Assembly (NCBI RefSeq): GCF_021347895.1
Contig: NC_067116.1
Span: 43,929,128-43,993,127 of the forward strand
Length of the DNA: 64,000 bases
Source: Acanthochromis polyacanthus
Lineage: Eukaryota; Chordata; Actinopteri; Pomacentridae
Direction of reading: 5' to 3'
Of the stretch, positions 1 through 43,155 are shown one piece after another. The notes below the pieces were generated by a model, which was not told where the DNA came from, made no database searches, and saw nothing but the letters and a program-made list of their open reading frames with translations. Positions within the stretch are counted from its first letter, which is position 1. The number at the start of each line of letters is the position of its first letter. The translations under genes and the position numbers were made by a program.

Positions 1-129
1 CCGTTGGAAAGTTGACAACTTTCTGATTCTTTCTGATAGATGTTTTTTCTTTATGGATGACACCCTCCTGCCCCGCACATCTCTTAGGGACGTGTTGTGG
101 AGCAGGATGGTGGGTGTTCTTAACTTATT

Positions 130-272
130 TTCTGTTTTCCTACTTATTGTTTTTCTCTCCTGTAGAAGTTGTTTAAATGCTTCAAATTGCATCCTGGAGA
201 AACGCTCTCTCATCTTGCCTGCACTACTGTTGTACGTACAGCTAAATGAGAATAAAGCTTGATTTGATTTGA
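130..272 (+). repeat. retroposon 3' tail (LINE-like)
   Basis: The stretch ends with an AATAAA signal followed by a short TTGAT repeat (about 251-270), the usual layout of a fish non-LTR retroposon 3' end. The body is not recognisable. It lies in the abl2 intron downstream of the last exon seen. Weak call. Confidence 0.3.
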
Positions 273-296
273 GGAAGCGTGAGAGCATCCCCTCAC

Positions 297-29238
<28,942 letters not shown>

Positions 29239-29800
29239 CCCGGTAGTTTGGTGCGTTTGGGACGAAGCGAGCAAACCCCTTGCGGCACCTCTCGGTTCAC
29301 ATTCCCCCGGAAAAAAAAAAAAAAAAAGCTGGAGCGGCCTGGCCCGAGTCCTCCTTCCTCGATCCCCTCCCCGGTTCTCCACCGAAGCTAGCTAGCCCGT
29401 GTTAGCTCGCCTGGTTAGCCCCGTTAGCAGTGAAACCCACCCACCCTGCCGTTAAAGATAAAACCGCAGCTCCGCCGTGTGACAGCGACCGTGTCTCCCC
29501 GGTGATCCGGATGGTGTCCGAGCAGCGATCGGCGGTACCGGACGAGCAAGGTTCGGTCAGATCAGAGCCGTTCAGAATCGCGTCGCCGTTGTCCGGCCGC
29601 TGCGCGCCCCCTCTGACGCCATCTTTACCGCAGAACAGAAGATGTGTTGCACAAGGCGGGGGTTCGATCCCCGGTGATCCTCCACCCTCCGACACAACAC
29701 CGGCACCGGCCCGGTCCCAGCAGGTCCTGCTCCCGCTGCCGTGCCGGGCTGTCTGGACCCGGAGTCCGGGAGGAAACCTGGAAGAAAACCTGAAACCTGT
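29239..29800 (-). promoter_or_regulatory. abl2: abl2 promoter and 5' leader, CpG-rich
   Basis: From exon 1b to about 29.8 kb the base composition switches to GC- and CpG-rich, unlike the AT-rich flanks, as expected for a CpG-island promoter. A 15-18 base A-run (T on the transcript) lies in the leader at about 29310-29327. No TATA box is evident. The transcription start is not defined here. Confidence 0.65.
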
Positions 29801-30900
29801 CAGCTATTGTTTAAATACGTGGTGATAGAAAACGCTGTGAACAGGTTAAATGTGAATGATCAACACTGATACAGGTGTGTGATTTACATAATTTATACCT
29901 GCAGGAATAAAATGGATGAATGCATTTAAAGAAATAAATTGATTAATAAATAAACAGTAATAAAGCGCCTCTCTGTGTATCAGTATCAGGTGTGAATTTT
30001 AATCAAATAAGTAAAACTGCACTTATAAAAAATAATCTCCCTGTATATTAAGGGACAAATAAAGGCAATATAAAGAAGTTTGGGGATCCTTTATTAATTT
30101 TGTGATTAACTAGGCGTTTTTGTGTGTGTAACAGGTTGAAGGAGCCTTTTTGTTGCTTGCAAATGTGTTTTATCTTTCTTTTGTTGTTCTCTATTTATAT
30201 CTTTATAAAAATAATGCACATATGTCAAAAATATGTCAGTATAGGACATTTCTAGTGATCTGTACATTATTACACACTGAAAACAGCTACTCTAGCACCT
30301 ACTAAGATAAAAAAAATCTGAATTAAAGTTAATTAACACTAATAAAGACAATTTATTGACTGTTTTAATTAACATACGGGTTTGCTATGTAACACAAAGT
30401 AAGGAAATTATACTCAGTTTATTAAAATTTCTTGACAGGTTAGTTTTAAAAACAATGTGTGAAATAGACACAAAAATGTCTGTAGCTTGGCTTTTGACTG
30501 TAATAAATAGTATATTAGTGAAGAAAAATCTCAAATGTATAAAGCAATGTTCAAAGAAGACTTTAAACTCCCAATATTTCTACTATTATCTGTGAATATT
30601 CATAAGAAGTATTCAAATATATGTATGCAATTATCTTCGGAATCTAAGACCAGTGAAATTAAACAGATGGATGTCCTTTGTGTTAGAATTCAAGAAATGT
30701 GAAATAATATAGATGATAATGTAACTGGAACAAAATTTTAAATACAGATTTGTTAAAAAGATGAACCAGTTACTGTGGTGTGAATTGGTTAATCAGCCTT
30801 AAATAATAATCATTTCTTTACCACAACTTGTATTTATACTGTTGTACCATATTTAAAATACTTGCCGTGTTGGTTTAGTTTGTAAAGGAACCTTTTCTTG
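29800..30900. other. AT-rich intergenic, nothing recognised
   Basis: AT-rich DNA between the abl2 promoter and the tandem array. No gene, exon or known repeat was seen. Confidence 0.5.
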
Positions 30901-30919
30901 CCAAAGGAGCAGCAGAGGA

Positions 30920-33050
30920 TGTAAATTCAAAGCTTTAATTCAGCGCCACCTTGTGATCGTCCAGTTTTTAGAAGCGCTGAGTCGCTGGTTTCTGTTCCTC
31001 CTGCACTAAAATATGTCAAAGTTGGCAAATAATACAAACATTACTTCACCACCACAAGACCTAAAAGCTGAAAAAGCAGAATAAATGCCTTATTCATCAG
31101 TGTGACACAGAAATAACTGACATGTAACTGTAAACTAGATTTTTAGTGCTAATTAAGTATCATTACTGTCTTAAGGTTCTAACATCTGGACCAGTGAGTA
31201 ACAAAAGAAGAGAATATACTGGCTATTTATTCATTCTGAACAATTTTTACACTTTTGATGTTTAAGGAAAATATCAGTAATTAGAAATATGAGATGCAGA
31301 TTCAGAAAAAACACAATATCCATTCAACATCAAGAAAAGATCACAATAATATACACAAATATGACAGTAAAGCCGAAAATAAACAATACATCTGGTGTTT
31401 GGTTCTTTACAACAGTAAATTATGTCTTTATTAAGAAATGAATACAGATATAATCAAAGGGGATCAAAATTAAAGCTTTATTGCAGCGCCACCTTGTGCT
31501 CATCCAGTGTATAGAAGTTTTCCATTTCTGGAGCTTCATTAGCTGAAGTTGGTGGTTTTTACTTTGCAATGTGCATCTCATTGGTCTGTCTAATTAAAAT
31601 ATGTCAAATTAGCAGCATTAACTGTGAATTAATTTCCTCAATAATAATACAAACATTATTTCAGAACCACAAAAAGCAGATTAATCATCTTTTTCTGTGT
31701 GTCATAGGAAGTTACTGTTGTGTAAAATGTGTGTTTTCATCATTTTAATGCAATAAACTCTCTTTTAATGTGCTAATATGCAACAAAGTGATAGGAATAC
31801 TTTTCCTTTATTTATTCTTGATAGTTATTATAATTTGATGTTCGGGATTCTATGAAGAAGTTCAAAATTGACACTAATTCATAAAAATGTCACCGAATAC
31901 AATAATGCAGTCTATGTCAGAAAAAAAAATAATAAACAGAAATAAATGAGCCAAGCTTTCATCTGAATATACAATATAATGACTGTAATAAATATATTCT
32001 TATTTAAAAACATCCAAAAGGCAAACTTCAGTCAAATGTGGAGTTTACGAGTTTAAATTTCCAACATCTCTGCTATTATTTGTGCATATTGACAAATAAT
32101 TTGAAATATATATTTTTGTGAATAAATCAAGGGAATCATCTGTTGGAGAACAAAATCAAAGGCTTTAATACAGCGCCACCATGTGGTCATCCAGTTTTAT
32201 GACGTGTTGAGTTGCTGGTTTTTCTTTACATTGTGCATCATCATGGTCTCCCTGCACTGAAATATGTCAGAATTGGCAACGCTGACTGAGCATTAATTTC
32301 CTCAAAAATAACACAAACATTATTTCAAGAACACAAATTCAGCAAAAGCACATCAAACACCTTATTCCATTAGTGTGACCTGGAAAATACTGTTGTGAAT
32401 AGCGTGTATTTTTGTCATTTGAACAACAATAAACTCTCTTTTAATGCATCAACTTGTAACAAAGTGATGGGAATACATTTTTCTTTGTCCTTGATAGTTC
32501 TTCAAATCTGATGTTCTGGGATTCTATCAAGAATTTGAAAATTGCCAGTGATTGGTAAAAATGTCACCAAACACAATAACCCAGTCAGTGCCAGGAAAAA
32601 ATAAGTGAGCCAAGCTCTCATCTGAATATAAACTTCATCTGACTATACTGTTATAAATACTGTCTTTATTTTATAAACATCTAAAGACAAATCAGGATCT
32701 AAACTTCAAATGTGGAGTTTAGGAGTTTAAATTTCCAATATTCTTGCTATTAGTTGTGCATATTGACAGATTATTTGAAATATGTTATTTTTTTGTGAAT
32801 AAAATTAAAAGCTTAATACAGCGCCACCATGTGGTCATCCAGTTTTATGACATTCTGAGTTGCTGGTTTTCACTTTATATTGTTTATCTCATCAGTCACA
32901 AACATCATCATGGTCTCCCTGCACTGAAATATGTCAGAATTGGCAACATTAACTGAGCATTCACTTCCTCAAAAATAACACAAATATGAATTCAGGACCA
33001 CAAAAGAACATTAAACACAGACTTCCATTAGTGTGACATCAAAATTACTG
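30920..33050. repeat. four-unit diverged tandem array, intergenic
   Basis: Four units each begin near an AAGC or GGC TTTAAT-like phrase, then CAGCGCCACC at 30941, 31484, 32171 and 32819. A shared order follows: GTCATCCAG-like, GAGTTGCTGG-like, CACTGAAATATGTCA-like, AACACAAACATTA-like and CATTAGTGTGACA-like. Periods are 543, 687 and 648 bp. Units 3 and 4 are the most alike. The array lies between the abl2 promoter and the soat1 3' end. Confidence 0.8.
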
Positions 33051-33084
33051 TTGTTTAAACTTTCACGATTTAAATACACTTTGA

Positions 33085-33090
33085 TTTATT
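33085..33090 (-). terminator. soat1: candidate soat1 polyadenylation signal
   Basis: AATAAA on the minus strand, about 860 bp beyond the soat1 stop codon. It is the first such signal I noticed downstream of the gene. No transcript evidence. Confidence 0.35.
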
Positions 33091-33947
33091 GTACTGAGTA
33101 TCTGACCATGTGAACTGTAGCCCTTAGTGCTAATCAAGTATCATTGTCTCACAACATTCTAGCAGCCAGCTGCAGGTTTTACAGTAGTAGTTATTCAGAC
33201 ACACGACTCTCAGCGTCGGTTATAAACTAAATATGACATCTTTCTCCGTCTCTGCGATGCTCGACATACGTTCAAACCAGCCGAGTTGAATCTTTAAGAA
33301 TACATCCAGCAGTCATCGAATAAATTAACTTCATACAACACATTCACCTTTCACACTCCCCTTATGTTCACCTCATAACTTTCAGATTATAATAATAATA
33401 ATTAATGAGTGCATTGCTTCTTAACTTGTGGCTCAATACATGCAAAAAAGTTCAGATTAAAGTCCTAATACAGAAACCACTGCTCCTCAGATTTATACAC
33501 AACACCAAACAGTGGTCGGTTTCTCAAAAAGAATCTTATTGGCAGTGGAGATGAGCAGGATTGTCCTTCGTTAAATATGAACCGCTACTGCATACGTGAA
33601 CAGTGTTTGTCTTGTGTCATGTTTGCACTCAGCTGCCTCGGTGTCACAGTCGATCCAGGCAAAGGGGAACAGCGGAAAAATAAATAATGGCACATAAAAA
33701 ATAGGAGTTCACCAGTGTTTACATGTGAACTAATCATTGTGTTGAGGGGTTTGCCTTTGAAAACTTAAAAGGTATTTAAGGCATCGCTGTGGTTCGCTGT
33801 GGGTTTTTTTTGGCATTTCGGCAGATACTCGTCCACACATCCGTACACTTAGTGCAAGAAAATAAAACAAACAGAAGTTATGACATTGACAGAAAGGCTG
33901 GTCTACGTTCTACTGATCCTCCCAGTAGGTCCAGTTCAGTGTGATGG

Positions 33948-34013
33948 TCAGTTTCCCATCAGGCCTCTCTGGCAGCTCCAGGACCGAGGCTTCAGCAGCT
34001 CCAAGAAGGAAGG
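33948..34013 (-). CDS. soat1: soat1 last coding exon
   Basis: It encodes [14 protein letters not shown] and a short tail, with TGA at 33948-33950. The acceptor is GTTCCAG. It corresponds to the mammalian PTFLDYVRPRSWTC end. Confidence 0.9.
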   Translation of the reverse strand, partial: PSFLELLKPRSWSCQRGLMGN

Positions 34014-36822
34014 CTGGAACAGAAACGCCACCGTGAGTTCTGAGCAATAAATTTAATAAGAAGAATAAGATTATTTAAAAAGTGCTTTCAGTCAAAGCGC
34101 TGTGCATAGAGATAAAAACAATAAAAGCAGATTAAACAGTAAAAACACAACAATAAAAAGGACATCAGTAAAACAAACCATTTGAGATTCATATGGAAAA
34201 GTAAACAAGTGGGTCTTCAGCTTAGTTTAAAACCTCGTGTCGTCCTGCAGGTCAAAAATGATCCGTTAAAAAGTTTGAAAATGTGGGGAAAAAAAAAAAA
34301 AGATTTTCACAGTGAAACTTCTGATGTCCACATTTAACAGTTTTGGGAAATTTTCAACATTTTTTGGTGGTAAAAAAGAAGTGTTAAAAATTTTAGAAGT
34401 TTTACTGATATGTATGTAATCACTTTAGATATTTGTAGGATTTTTTTTGGAAGATTTTATTCATTTTTAAAAATATTTATACAAATGTTCTTGCCAAATT
34501 TCGGATTTCTTTTAAATAAAACTTTTAAGGGAAACTTTTAAGGAGTTTGTGGAATTTTCTTCCTGAAGATTTTGCAAATTTTCTGAAATTTTGGGTAATT
34601 TTTGGACAAGGAAACAATATGTTTTGGTGCCCGTAAATGAAGACAACAGGAGGGTTAATATGGAACGTCCACACCACGTTTTATCAGAGTACACCAAGAT
34701 TCTTAACTTTGTCTTTACAATGAATAACAGTCACCCAAAGACAGAGTAAAATGATCAAACAGAGGATTAACTCTTTCAGATCCCATCACCATCATTTCTG
34801 TCCTAGCAGAATTCAGAAGCAGGAAATTAGTTGATAACCAGCTCCTAACAGCTGAGAGACAGGTCTGAAGTTTATCAGTGTCAGACCAAGGACATGTAGA
34901 ACTGTAGATAAAATAACAATGAAAAGAGATCCCAAAAGAACGCAAAATTTGACCCAAAGGTGTCACACAGAGACGAAAAAACAGAGGACCCAGTACAGGG
35001 CCCTGCGGTACCCCATGCCTAACAGGACAGGACTCAGAGAACATGAAGAAAACACTGAAATCTCTGACAGGTAAGAAATCCACCACTGGAGCACCTGGCC
35101 TGAGATACCAAAATAATTCTCAAGTCTGTCCCGTAAGATACAACGATGCACCGCATCAAAAGCAGAATTGAGATCAAATAACAACACAACAGATGATGCC
35201 TTTGAGGCAACAGCTAGTAGCAAATCATTCACCACATTAATCATTAATTTTAGTGGAGTGATTCGTCCTAAAAGCTGACTCAAGAGGCTCAGAAAGATTA
35301 TTTAATAAGATTATTTATTGACAGATGCTTCAAAGAAGGAAACGTGAGTCCACTACCTCTTTGAGGGGGCAGTAGCGCTGAGCGTACCACTCTTGAGAGT
35401 ACAGACAGATGATGACCCCCTGACCCAGGAACAGAGACGTCCACATGATGATGTTCCAGATGGGACCTTTCCTTTGGTCATGCAGAACGAAGTTGAACAT
35501 CACTGAGAGGATGAGGAGAGAAGATGAGAGTGAAAGCACAAGGAAAAAATACATTTACATTTCCTCAACAGACTTCATGACTGTGGGAGTTTTATTTCTG
35601 GAGATGTTAAACCCTTCAAAAGGCTTCCCAGCTGAGACGGTCTAATATTGTCTCTCAACATATAAAATTCTCAAAAAGCAGCCAAATTATTTTACAGAAC
35701 TGAGTGTTGTGTCCCAAACAACAGATATGGCGTACTGCTTTCTGAAATGTTTGTTTTTATGGCACTGTGACGGTCTTTTCTCTTACTTCCAAAACACATG
35801 AAGAGGCAGAAGAGCACAGGGTAGAAGAAGCCGAAGCAAACGGCGAGAATGTACTCGTGGACCACGGCGGACACGGTGAACACAAACAGCATGGCGGCCG
35901 GTCGGAAACGCTTCTGAGAGACCTGTAAGGACGAGAGGGAACGGAATAAGTTGGATTAATGTGATCCATGCATTTTTAAATTCAATTCTCAGTGTGGCAG
36001 ATTGTATTTGGAGCCTGTTGTTTCTTATAATGAAGGGGATTTTGAAAACGGTAACATGTTGATAGCAGACAAGAGGAAAATGCTTCTTTAAGACATTTTA
36101 ACATGGCTTGTAACTCACCCACAGAAAGTCCCGGTACACGTAGAAATACAGCCAGTCATGGACCACCACATTCCACGTGCGATAGTAGTTGGCAAAAGAG
36201 GTTGAATTCCACCAGTCCTGTGAACAGTAAACCACATTAATTAACCCTCCTGTTGTCTTCATACACGGGCACCAAAAAAATATTATTTCCTTGTCTGAAA
36301 AAAAAAAAAAAATCCAAAAATCCAACAAAACCCCCCTCCCCAAATTTCTGGAAATTTGCAAAATCTTTATTAAGAAAATTCCAATAATTTCTTCAAAATT
36401 TCTCTTAAATGTTTTATTTTAAAAATTTCCCCAAATTATGGCAAGAAAATTCTAGTAAATATTTTCAAAAAATTAGTAAAAATCTTCCAAAAAAAATCAT
36501 AATAATATCTAAAGTGGTTACGTATGTCAGTAAAACTTCTAATATTTTCTTTAACCCTCCCGTAGTCTTAATTTACGGGCACTAAAAAATATTGTTTCCT
36601 TGTCTGAAAAAAATCCAAAAACTCAGCAAAACAAATACTCCAAATTTCTGAAAAATTTGCAAAACCTTCAGGAAGAAAATTACAATAATTCCTGAAAAGT
36701 TTCCCTGAAAAGTTATATTTTAAAAAAAAAAAATTCCCTTAAGTTTGGCAAGAAAATTCATGTAAATATTTTTTTTAAAAATTGTAAAACTCTTCCAAAA
36801 AATCCTAAAAATATCTAAAGTG

Positions 36823-36856
<34 letters not shown>

Positions 36857-39800
36857 TCAGTAATACTTCTAATATTTTCTTTAAGAACATTCACAAAAAA
36901 TGTTTTTGTGAATTTTCTGAAGTATTTTTTTTATTTCCCCACCAAAAAATGTTCAAAGATTTCCCAAAAATGTTGAAAATGTGGACATCAGAAGTTTCAC
37001 TGTGAAAATGTAGTTTTTTTTTCACATTTTCAAACTTTAAAACGGATCGATTTGACCCGCAGGACGATATGAGGGTTCATTAAGTTAAATATGAACATAG
37101 GAAGTGAAGTGTAGATTCCACAGTGAGTGGAAGCAGCACCTTGTAGAACATCCGGTCAGCAAAGCGAAGCATCTCAGCGAAAGCGTTGAGCCAACAGTGG
37201 AGGAAGGCGAAGAATGCCAGGAAGAGAACCAACACTCCTGCAAAAAGGAAACAGAAACACTATCAGTAATCCTCAACCAAGAAGGCCAGAAGTATGTGAA
37301 AGTGTGCATAAATGTGTGGCTCATCGTACCAGGCAGGATGGAGTTGAAGACACAGAGGACCATGGCTCTCAGATCAAACAGCTGCAGACTGATGCTGTGG
37401 AACTGAGGGATGCAGAGCCGCACGAACACGTAGTAGGCGTAAAACAGACAGCCGAGAACCTGAGGAGGGAGAGAGGATGGATGTAACAGAAAAATACTTT
37501 CAGATTGTGATCTTTACAAGAAGCCAGGATATAAAATGTTCACCAGTACCTGAAGCAGCTTTGTGGCCACGTAGCCCCATCGGATCACAGGGTTCCTGCA
37601 TTGAGTAAGAAACAAGCCACTGTTTTTATACAACACATTTAATTAGAACAAAAACATACGCAGCAAAGTCCTTTCAAGTAAAAAAGATCATGTTTAGTGT
37701 TACGAATTCACCGAATAAGTTTATATATTGGGGTTAAGACCGGGCAGTGTTATTTATGGTGTGATTTTTTTTTCTGAGTAAATGACATATTCGGGAAAAA
37801 AGCCAACAAAAATATCTAAAATACTTCTTTACCTGACTAAAATACATATTAAGGCTGAGAACCAATAGTGTGATTATGGAGGATAAGATACAACATGACG
37901 AGACAAGACGAAACGACAAGAGACGACAAGACACGACAAGAGACGAGACGACATGACAAGAGATGACAAGACGACATGAGATGACAAGACAAGAGACGAC
38001 ATTACAAGAGACGACAAGACACGACACGAGACGACACGACAAGACAAGACACGAGACGACAAGACAAGACAAGACACGAGACGACAAGACAAGAGACGAC
38101 AAGACAAGATGACACAAGACGACAAGACAAGAGACGACAAGACAAGATGACACGAGACGACAAGACAAGAGACGACAAGACAAGAGACGACAAGACAAGA
38201 GACGACAAGACACGAGACGACAAGACATGACACAAGAGACGACAAGACATGACACAAGAGACGACAAGACATGACACAAGAGACGACAAGACATGACACA
38301 AGAGACGACATGCCAAGAGACGAGACGACATGACAAGAGATGAGACGAGACGACATGACAAGAGATGGCAAGACAAGAGATGACAAGACAAGAGATGACA
38401 AGACGACACGAGATGACAAGACTAGAGACAACACGAGACGACATGACACGAGATGACATGACAAGACACGACAAGACGATACGACACGACAAGACAAGAC
38501 GACACGAGACAAGACAAGACGACACGAGACAAGACAAGACGACACGAGACAAGACAAGACGACACGAGACGACACGAGACGACACGAGACAAGCTAGCAT
38601 AATTGTCATTTGCTACTACTAATCTACAAGAAAGTTCTGATAAAATTTACGGGTTCTTAAATATATTGTTTTTAAACTTTATTTATGTCGACATGCAGAC
38701 GAAACATGAAAACAATAACATGAGTGAGGAACAGGATAAAGACATTAAAAAGGAAGATTTGTTTGCAAAAAGAAATGCAATACAAGTTTGAGCACTTAAA
38801 TCAGCACCAAAGCTCTGATGACCGGAGAGGCAGATCTGAAAAACATACAGCTATTTTAGATGCGTTTGCTGGCGTTGCATCAAGTTCCAAACAGCTTTTT
38901 TCAGCTTTAATAATGCTGTTTTTAAACTTTCAATGCAGATGCACTCCCCTAAAATAAAAATCATCTCAATCACTCTAATATATTTCTTTAACCATTTGAT
39001 GCACAACATGTGCCAAAAGTGACCGGTATTAAATGGAAAATGGGTGTCTCTTGACCTATACTGTGCATCAAAGGGCTAAAAACAGATGTATTGTTGGAAG
39101 GTGCTGTATGTTTTCCATCACACAATGTCAGTTTTATTCAAATATTGTGCAGCTGCAGTAAAGAGCAAATCATAGATAACACCAGACAAACAACAAGAGG
39201 CTCTGTTTACCTGGGATATTTGTCTCTGTAGATTAGTGTGGGTGCAAACAGGAAGTAAAGGTACTGAGAAACCTGAGGAACCACTGGTCCAGGGCCTGTA
39301 GATGACAGAAAGAAAAGGGAACACATTCGACATGAGAAAGAAAAAAAACTTTATACACTGGCAGGTAGGAATTGTCTGACGTTCCTGAGCACATAACTTG
39401 TCGCCATGCTTGGCTGTAATCTAAATGTGGCATTCCACCCAACCCAGTATGGTCCAAGAGAATCCTCAGAATGGATGCTGGTGATGCTCACATGAATGTG
39501 CTGCTTTGTCGCTTCACTTCTCCTGAATTCAGTAAACCTCATTCTCAACCTAAGCCATGAGTCTCCAGAGTGTCCCCGTGCCTGCCTCCTCAATCCTCTC
39601 AGAATTTCACGAACTGAATCGTAAATAATGTACATGAAAAAATAAGAGAAAAAAGTCACGTTGTAGTTGGAAACGTTACTCACTGGTCTTGTCTTTGGCC
39701 CAGGTCTGGACTCTTGGCACATTTTCCCGGACAAAGGAGTGAGCTTTCATCATCAGACGGACCTAAAATTTCACAAAGAATCTTTTACTTGGAGCACATT

Positions 39801-42800
39801 TCAAAAGACAATTAGTCCACATGTGAAAAGATTTACAGCTTAGTTCAGCCCTGTCAGACTGTGTTGATCCACCTGTTCCAGAATGATGATGAAGCAGGAT
39901 GCAGGCGGCACACTGTTGGTCACCGCCACGTATGTGGGCAGGAATCCCAGACCCAGAGCCTGGTAGAGGAGGAACACGGAGCCAAACAGCAGACTGTACA
40001 TCCTGGTGTGGCTGTGAGACTGACTCTGAGCCCACAGGTGGAACAGGCTGTAGGGAACCAGCAGCGCAGACAGGAACATGCAGACCCACGTGCACACCAC
40101 CAGAGGAAACTGTCCGAACGCGTAGACCAGCAGGTCGAAGTCCAAGACCAGTCTGAGGCAAAGGGAGGGTAAAGAAGAGATGCAAAACCTGAAGGACTGA
40201 CGGTCTCCACGCACATCCCATCAGCAGAGATAACAGAAACAAAAGAGGTGGGAGAAGAATCTAACTGGAAGATCAGATCCTTCCTGACCCAACAGGCCAC
40301 ACAACTTCTGGTTCAGGCTCTTGTGATGTCACGCATTGACTACTGCAACTCTCTTCTGGCAGGTCTCCCTGCATGTACACTCAAACCTCTGCAGATGATC
40401 CAGAATGCAGCAGCACGTCTGGTCTTCAACCAGCCCAAAAGAGCTCATGTCACTCCCCTGTTCATCTCCCTTCACTGGCTTCCAGTTGCAGCCAGAATCA
40501 AATTCAAAACTCTCCTCCTGGCTTACAAAACATTTACAAGAACGACCCCAGCCTTCCTGGATTCCCTGATCCAGGTCTACTCCCCTTCACGCCCACTTCG
40601 CTCTGCATGTGAGAGACGCCTGGTGCTTCCAGCCCAGCACGGCTCCATTTCTCTAGCCAGACTCTTTTCCTCTGTTGTTTCCAAATGGTGGAACAATCTA
40701 CCAAACTCTGTGAGTTCTGCTGAGTCCCTTTCTACTTTTAAGAGACAATTGAAGACTCAGTTGTTCAGAGAACACCTAGGCACTTAATCTGACTCCACCT
40801 TAGGGGTAGAATAAGTCAGGTGGTCCAAAACCCAGCACTTATTTAGCGCTGACAAAGTATTAAAAAAAAGGGGGGGGGGGGGGGGTGTTGGCAATTCTTC
40901 TGCAACTTGATGGCAACACCTTTGACCAATGGCACTTGAAGCACTTTCTGTACTTACTACAGGTTTTTCCTTATGTCTGAATTCTTGCTTGTGTTGTACG
41001 TCGCTTTGGACAAAAGCGTCTGCTAAATGAAACTGTAGAATTGTAGAAGTCGTTTCATATTACCTGCCTTCATCAATGAAATCTACCACCAGAGTGCTGA
41101 GGATGAAGAGGATGAGCAGAGCGATGAACATGTGGTAGATAGTCCTGATGTGGTTCACCTCAAACAGCTCACTGTGGAAAAACACACGACGTTACTTTAA
41201 CCCTCGTGTCGTCCTGCGGATCAAACTGACCCGTTTTAAAGTCTGAAAATGTGGGACAAAAAATATACATTTTTTACAGTGAAACTTCTGATGTCCACAT
41301 TTTCATGAATTTTCTGAACATTTTTTGGTGGAAAAAAAAAGAAATTTTAAAGAAATTCTTGCAATTATTAATGTTTTTGGTGTTTACTTCCTTGATGTGC
41401 ATTGGAAAAAACACAAAAAAGAAGCAGAAAACAAAGCCAAAATTGACATAATTTTACAGAAAACTAAAAAGAAAATGGGCTGGAGAAAGTTGTTGGCACC
41501 GTTTTAAAACTTAGAGGTAAATCATTTTATTTCAAGCATGTGATGCCGGTTTAACCCTCATGTTGTCCTGCGGGTCAAAACTGACCTGTTTTGAAGTTTG
41601 AAAATGTGAGAAAAATAAAAATAATCACAGTGAAACTTCTGATGTTCACATTTCCTACATTTTTGGGAACTCTTTGAACATTCTTTGGTGAAAAAAAGAA
41701 ATGTTACAAATGTTTCTTCAGAACATTCACATAAAAAGAAAATTTTTTACTCATTTTGAAAATATTTACAAGAATTTTCTTGCCAAATTTGGGGGATTTT
41801 CATTAAATAAAACCTTTAAGGAATAATTGGAATTTTCTTCCTGAAGGTTTAGTAAATTTTCAGAAATGTTTCCTGAATTTTGGGATTTTTTTCAGACAAA
41901 GGAAACAATATCTTTTGGTGTCCGTAAATAAGGACAACAGGAGGATTAAACAACCTTCAAGAGAACAGAGGATTAGAAGAGACTCCGGCCTTTTGTAAAC
42001 AATATTTATATGAGCGCAACGTCAAAATGTCAACTTACTCGAGGAGCGACCTGCGACTTACGAAGAGCTTTCCCTGGCCGTGAGGAGGATGAAAATGCCT
42101 ACAGAAGAACAACATGACAGCACATGAGTTATTATTGTAGGACGGAGAGCTGAAGTAAGACTCAAAGAGCTTCAGTAGAAGCCGAGCGAACGTGTGCTTT
42201 TGGTTCTTCAAGACGTTCTATTTTCTCTTCTTCTGACTGGTGGATTTTATAACCAGTTAGAACTGAAGGAGCCTCCTGGATGAAGGCTTGTTAAGCCGCA
42301 TTTCGTAATAACGGTGCATTTTGTAATAAACGTCCAAAATGTAATAACTTTGTCGTTTCATTTCGTAATAAAGCCACATTTCGTAATAAACTGCCGCATT
42401 TTGTAATAAACTGACTCAACGCATTTTGTAAAAATTTTTGCCGCATTACGTCATAAGTTATTACATTTTGAAAAAATTATTACAAAATGCACTTGCAATC
42501 TTTTGATTTTCTGGAAAAAGTAATAACATGGTGCATTATGTAATAAGGTATTATTATTGTACGTTAAACAATAAATTAATAGATGAGTGACCTTTATTGA
42601 TTTGTATGTATGTTTTCTTGTAGTTATTTGGCCTAATAAAGCTGTTTATGGCAGAATACTCCAAAGATAATATATTTTCCTTAATATTTTTTCTAAGTCA
42701 CTGATTTGCTATTTCTTTCAAAAATATGTAGCCTATAGTTTAATGTTTTATAATATTTTCTTTAACTATTTACTTTAATATTTCAGATGTTTTTCTGATG

Positions 42801-43122
42801 TAGCCTTCTATTTTTACTTCTTGGTACTAATTATTATTATTTTTACTTGAGTACATTCAAAATATTTATAAATATCTGATTTTTCAACCCACCTTTGTGC
42901 ACAGTCAATGCACTACTTGTATACTGAACAGAATTAAAGCGCAGCAGTCTACGCACAGCTGAAACCAAAGCCTGGGATGGCAAACAAATCTCACTGCACA
43001 ACAGCGCTTAAGTTCAGTTAACTCATGCTTTTGGTGCCTTTTACGTGATAAGTTTTAGCATTATGGATCGAAAAGAACTTTTGTTTGTAGCGCCTGTAAA
43101 CGCACTGCTCTAAGACGCCCCT

Positions 43123-43155
<33 letters not shown>

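Noticed and set aside
29640..29680. A tRNA B-box-like GGTTCGATCCC
   Set aside because: No A box at the right distance and no cloverleaf could be drawn; taken as chance in a GC-rich region.
29402..29695. A 97-codon minus-strand frame upstream of abl2 exon 1b
   Set aside because: GC-rich promoter sequence has few stops. No domain is visible and the frame does not join abl2.
30900..33000. Possible CRISPR-like array because of the regular CAGCGCCACC phrase
   Set aside because: The periods are 543-687 bp, the units are diverged along their full length, and this is vertebrate nuclear DNA.
37734..38609. A 291-codon minus-strand open frame rich in Ser, Cys, Leu and Val
   Set aside because: It is a pentamer minisatellite without stop codons. 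Overlapping frames are also open, and the composition is unlike any protein.
39763..40242. A 159-codon frame overlapping the 280-bp soat1 exon in another frame
   Set aside because: A shadow of the true exon, whose frame and splice phases fit the SOAT1 protein.
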